Shown here: one piece after another, positions 5,740 to 7,395 of the stretch
Layout: every line of letters starts with the position of its first letter
Numbering within the stretch: the first letter of the stretch is position 1
Origin: Bacillota bacterium
GTDB lineage: Bacteria; Bacillota_I; Bacilli_A; Acholeplasmatales; Acholeplasmataceae
Length of the DNA: 7,395 bases
NCBI GenBank assembly: GCA_023458995.1
Contig: JAEWVV010000206.1
Location: 1-7,395 of the forward strand
Direction: 5' to 3'
Program-made: the position numbers and the translations under genes
Notes under the pieces: generated by a model
Told to the model about the DNA's origin: nothing
Databases searched by the model: none
What the model saw: the letters and a program-made list of their open reading frames with translations, nothing else

Positions 5740-7103
5740 AAGATTTAACAATCGCTTATATTGGCGGTGGTTCAAGACTTTGGGCTAGAGGATTAATGAG
5801 TGATTTAGCACTTGATTCTGAATTATCTGGAATTGTTAAACTTTATGATATCGACAAAAAAGCTTCTCTTAATAATGCTTTAATCGGTAACATGATGATG
5901 AAACTACCTGATGCAAAAGGTCATTTTCGCTTTGAAGTATCTGAAACATTAGAAGCTTCACTTGAAGGGGCTGATTTTGTTTTAATTTCAATACTACCAG
6001 CAACTTTTGATGAAATGAAAACCTATGTTCATGAACCTGAAAAATGGAATGTGTTTCAACCTGTTGGTGATTCAGCAGGTCCAGCTGGTATTTTTCGTTC
6101 GCTCATCATGATGCCAATCTATGAAACATTTGCAAAAGCGATTGAAAAAGTATGCCCAAATGCATGGGTGATTAATTTTTCAAATCCGATGACGATGTGT
6201 GTTCAAATGCTTTATCACGTATTTCCTAAGATTAAAGCTTATGGAAACTGTCATGAGGTTTTTCATGTTCAAGATATCTTAAGAAGAGCACTTAAAGAAT
6301 CAAAAGGTATTGATACCAAAAGAGAAGAAATCATGATTAATCCCTTGGGTATCAATCACTTCACATGGATTAATCAAGCTTACTACAAAGATATTGATTT
6401 ACTCCCTATCTATGATAACTTCGCAAGAAAATATCATGTAAATGGTATTGATTTTGATACATGGACCAAAAGAGGTCCTTTTGGTAGTACAGAAAAAGTT
6501 AAATTTGATCTTTACTTGAAATATGGTGTGATTGCAGCTGCAGGTGATCGTCACCTTGTTGAGTTTTTACACCAAAATGATTATGTCAAAGATCCAATTA
6601 TGGTTGAATCATGGAACTTTCATCTAACACCTGTTGATTATAGAATCAATGAAAAAAAGAAAGCAAATGAATCTGCAGAAGCTATGATCAAAAGAGAAAT
6701 CCCTGTGACACTTACACCGTCAGGTGAAGAAGGTGTCCTTCAAATGAAAGCATTACTTGGTATGACTGAGCTTATCACCAACGTGAATATCATCAACCAC
6801 GGCCAAATTGAAAATCTACCTTTGAATTATGTTGTTGAAACAAATGCTTTATTTAGAAAAAATCAAGTTCGGCCGATCTATAGCGGAATGATGCCAGCAA
6901 AACCTTTAGATTTAACGTTACCACATATTTATATTCATGAACTCTTATTAAAGGCGTTTGATCATAGAGATTTAAGTTATGCAAAAGAAGCTTTATTAAG
7001 AGATCCCTATACATCACATTTAACACCAAATCAAAAAATCGAGATGTTTAATCATATAACATCAAAATTAAAACCCTATCTTTCCTACTACATTCATAAT
7101 TGA
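5736..7103 (+). CDS. lplD: Glycoside hydrolase family 4, probable alpha-galacturonidase (LplD-like)
   Basis: A 455-residue cytoplasmic GH4 enzyme. The family needs NAD+ and a divalent metal, usually Mn2+, and cleaves by transient oxidation at C3. Visible: Rossmann motif IAYIGGGS (6-13), NAD ribose-binding Asp38 in LYDID, VGDSAGPAG (110-118), INFSNPM (146-152), predicted metal ligands Cys172-His173 in GNCHE and His208 in GINHFTWI, and GDRH (270-273). The blocks WAR-LMSDL, GDRH-EFL, WNFHLTP, SGEEGV and ITNVN match what I recall of Bacillus subtilis LplD, an alpha-galacturonidase, better than the alpha-glucosidase, MelA or 6-phospho-beta-glucosidase branches. It should release galacturonic acid from pectin-derived galacturonides. 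The start overlaps the thioesterase stop (ATGA) and has a strong ribosome site, GAGGTGAT (5725-5732). GH4 is certain; the substrate is inferred from remembered homology. Confidence 0.9.
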   Translation: MKDLTIAYIGGGSRLWARGLMSDLALDSELSGIVKLYDIDKKASLNNALIGNMMMKLPDAKGHFRFEVSETLEASLEGADFVLISILPATFDEMKTYVHEPEKWNVFQPVGDSAGPAGIFRSLIMMPIYETFAKAIEKVCPNAWVINFSNPMTMCVQMLYHVFPKIKAYGNCHEVFHVQDILRRALKESKGIDTKREEIMINPLGINHFTWINQAYYKDIDLLPIYDNFARKYHVNGIDFDTWTKRGPFGSTEKVKFDLYLKYGVIAAAGDRHLVEFLHQNDYVKDPIMVESWNFHLTPVDYRINEKKKANESAEAMIKREIPVTLTPSGEEGVLQMKALLGMTELITNVNIINHGQIENLPLNYVVETNALFRKNQVRPIYSGMMPAKPLDLTLPHIYIHELLLKAFDHRDLSYAKEALLRDPYTSHLTPNQKIEMFNHITSKLKPYLSYYIHN

Positions 7104-7112
7104 GGTCTAACC

Positions 7113-7395
7113 ATGCATATTATTTTAAGCGCTGATATCCAAAAAGAAAACATTAAAAAAGAGATTAAAACCATCATCAAAGAAGGTGGTCTTATCGTAT
7201 TTCCTACGGAGACTGTCTATGGAATTGGTGCAGATGCAACAAACGAAGAAGCTGTTAAAAAGATATTTATCGCAAAAGGTAGACCACAAGATAATCCTTT
7301 AATCGTTCATCTGGCTGAAAAATCCGATGTTTTAACGGTTGTTCAAGAGATTCCAGAAAATGCTCAAAAACTCATGAATTGCTACTGGCCAGGAC
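7113..7395 (+). CDS. ywlC: Threonylcarbamoyl-AMP synthase (Sua5/YrdC/YwlC family), 5' part
   Basis: An open frame starts at ATG 7113 with GAGG (7102-7105) 7 nt upstream and runs off the window after 94 codons. The N-terminus has the Sua5/YrdC/YwlC hallmarks: GGLIVFPTETVYGIGADA (25-42), then FIAKGRPQDNPLIVHL (52-67), which holds the Lys and Arg of the K-x-R nucleotide-binding motif and the NPL segment. The family uses threonine, bicarbonate and ATP to make threonylcarbamoyl-AMP, the donor for t6A at position 37 of ANN-decoding tRNAs. Whether it is the short TsaC/YrdC form or the longer Sua5/YwlC form cannot be told because the C-terminal half is missing; YwlC is chosen only because the host looks like a Firmicute. 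It begins 9 nt after the GH4 stop, whose TGA overlaps the ribosome site, so it is probably cotranscribed. Confidence 0.92.
   Translation, partial: MHIILSADIQKENIKKEIKTIIKEGGLIVFPTETVYGIGADATNEEAVKKIFIAKGRPQDNPLIVHLAEKSDVLTVVQEIPENAQKLMNCYWPG

Overview
The window is AT-rich, densely packed bacterial DNA. It uses TGA only as a stop and TGG for Trp, so the standard bacterial code applies. Shine-Dalgarno sites are strong, ATGA stop/start overlaps are common, and there is a Mn2+ riboswitch of the kind found in low-GC Firmicutes. I infer a low-GC Firmicute or an Acholeplasma-like mollicute that kept the standard code; the sequence alone does not settle which.

Layout. (1) Bases 1-159 hold the last 52 codons of a glutamate synthase small-subunit-type oxidoreductase. 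(2) Bases 160-344 carry a likely promoter, a yybP-ykoY (Mn2+) riboswitch and a Rho-independent terminator whose 5' arm overlaps the 3' strand of riboswitch helix P1. (3) Bases 345-4120 form a plus-strand operon: a P2-type cation-transporting ATPase, a flavodoxin-like protein and a DUF2161-like PD-(D/E)XK protein. (4) Bases 4117-5232, minus strand, encode a long PfkB-family carbohydrate kinase. It overlaps the third operon gene tail to tail by about 4 bp, and each transcript's terminator lies inside the coding sequence of the other. (5) Bases 5233-5325 are a compact divergent promoter region with a perfect palindrome between the two -10 boxes. (6) Bases 5326-7395, plus strand, encode a YbgC/4HBT-type acyl-CoA thioesterase, a GH4 glycosidase closely resembling Bacillus LplD (alpha-galacturonidase), and the 5' part of a Sua5/YrdC/YwlC threonylcarbamoyl-AMP synthase.

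How it fits together. The first operon reads as a metal-homeostasis unit. High Mn2+ should stabilise P1, prevent the terminator, and allow expression of an exporter that removes the metal; the two passenger genes would be induced with it. The second region looks like scavenging of pectin-derived galacturonides (GH4) with a divergently transcribed sugar kinase, possibly under a shared operator. The thioesterase and the tRNA-modification gene look like housekeeping passengers. No mobile element, CRISPR array, tRNA or rRNA was seen. I did not find a clearly new multi-gene system; the most interesting items are regulatory: the reciprocal embedded terminators, the divergent palindrome, and the unusual membership of the Mn2+-riboswitch operon.
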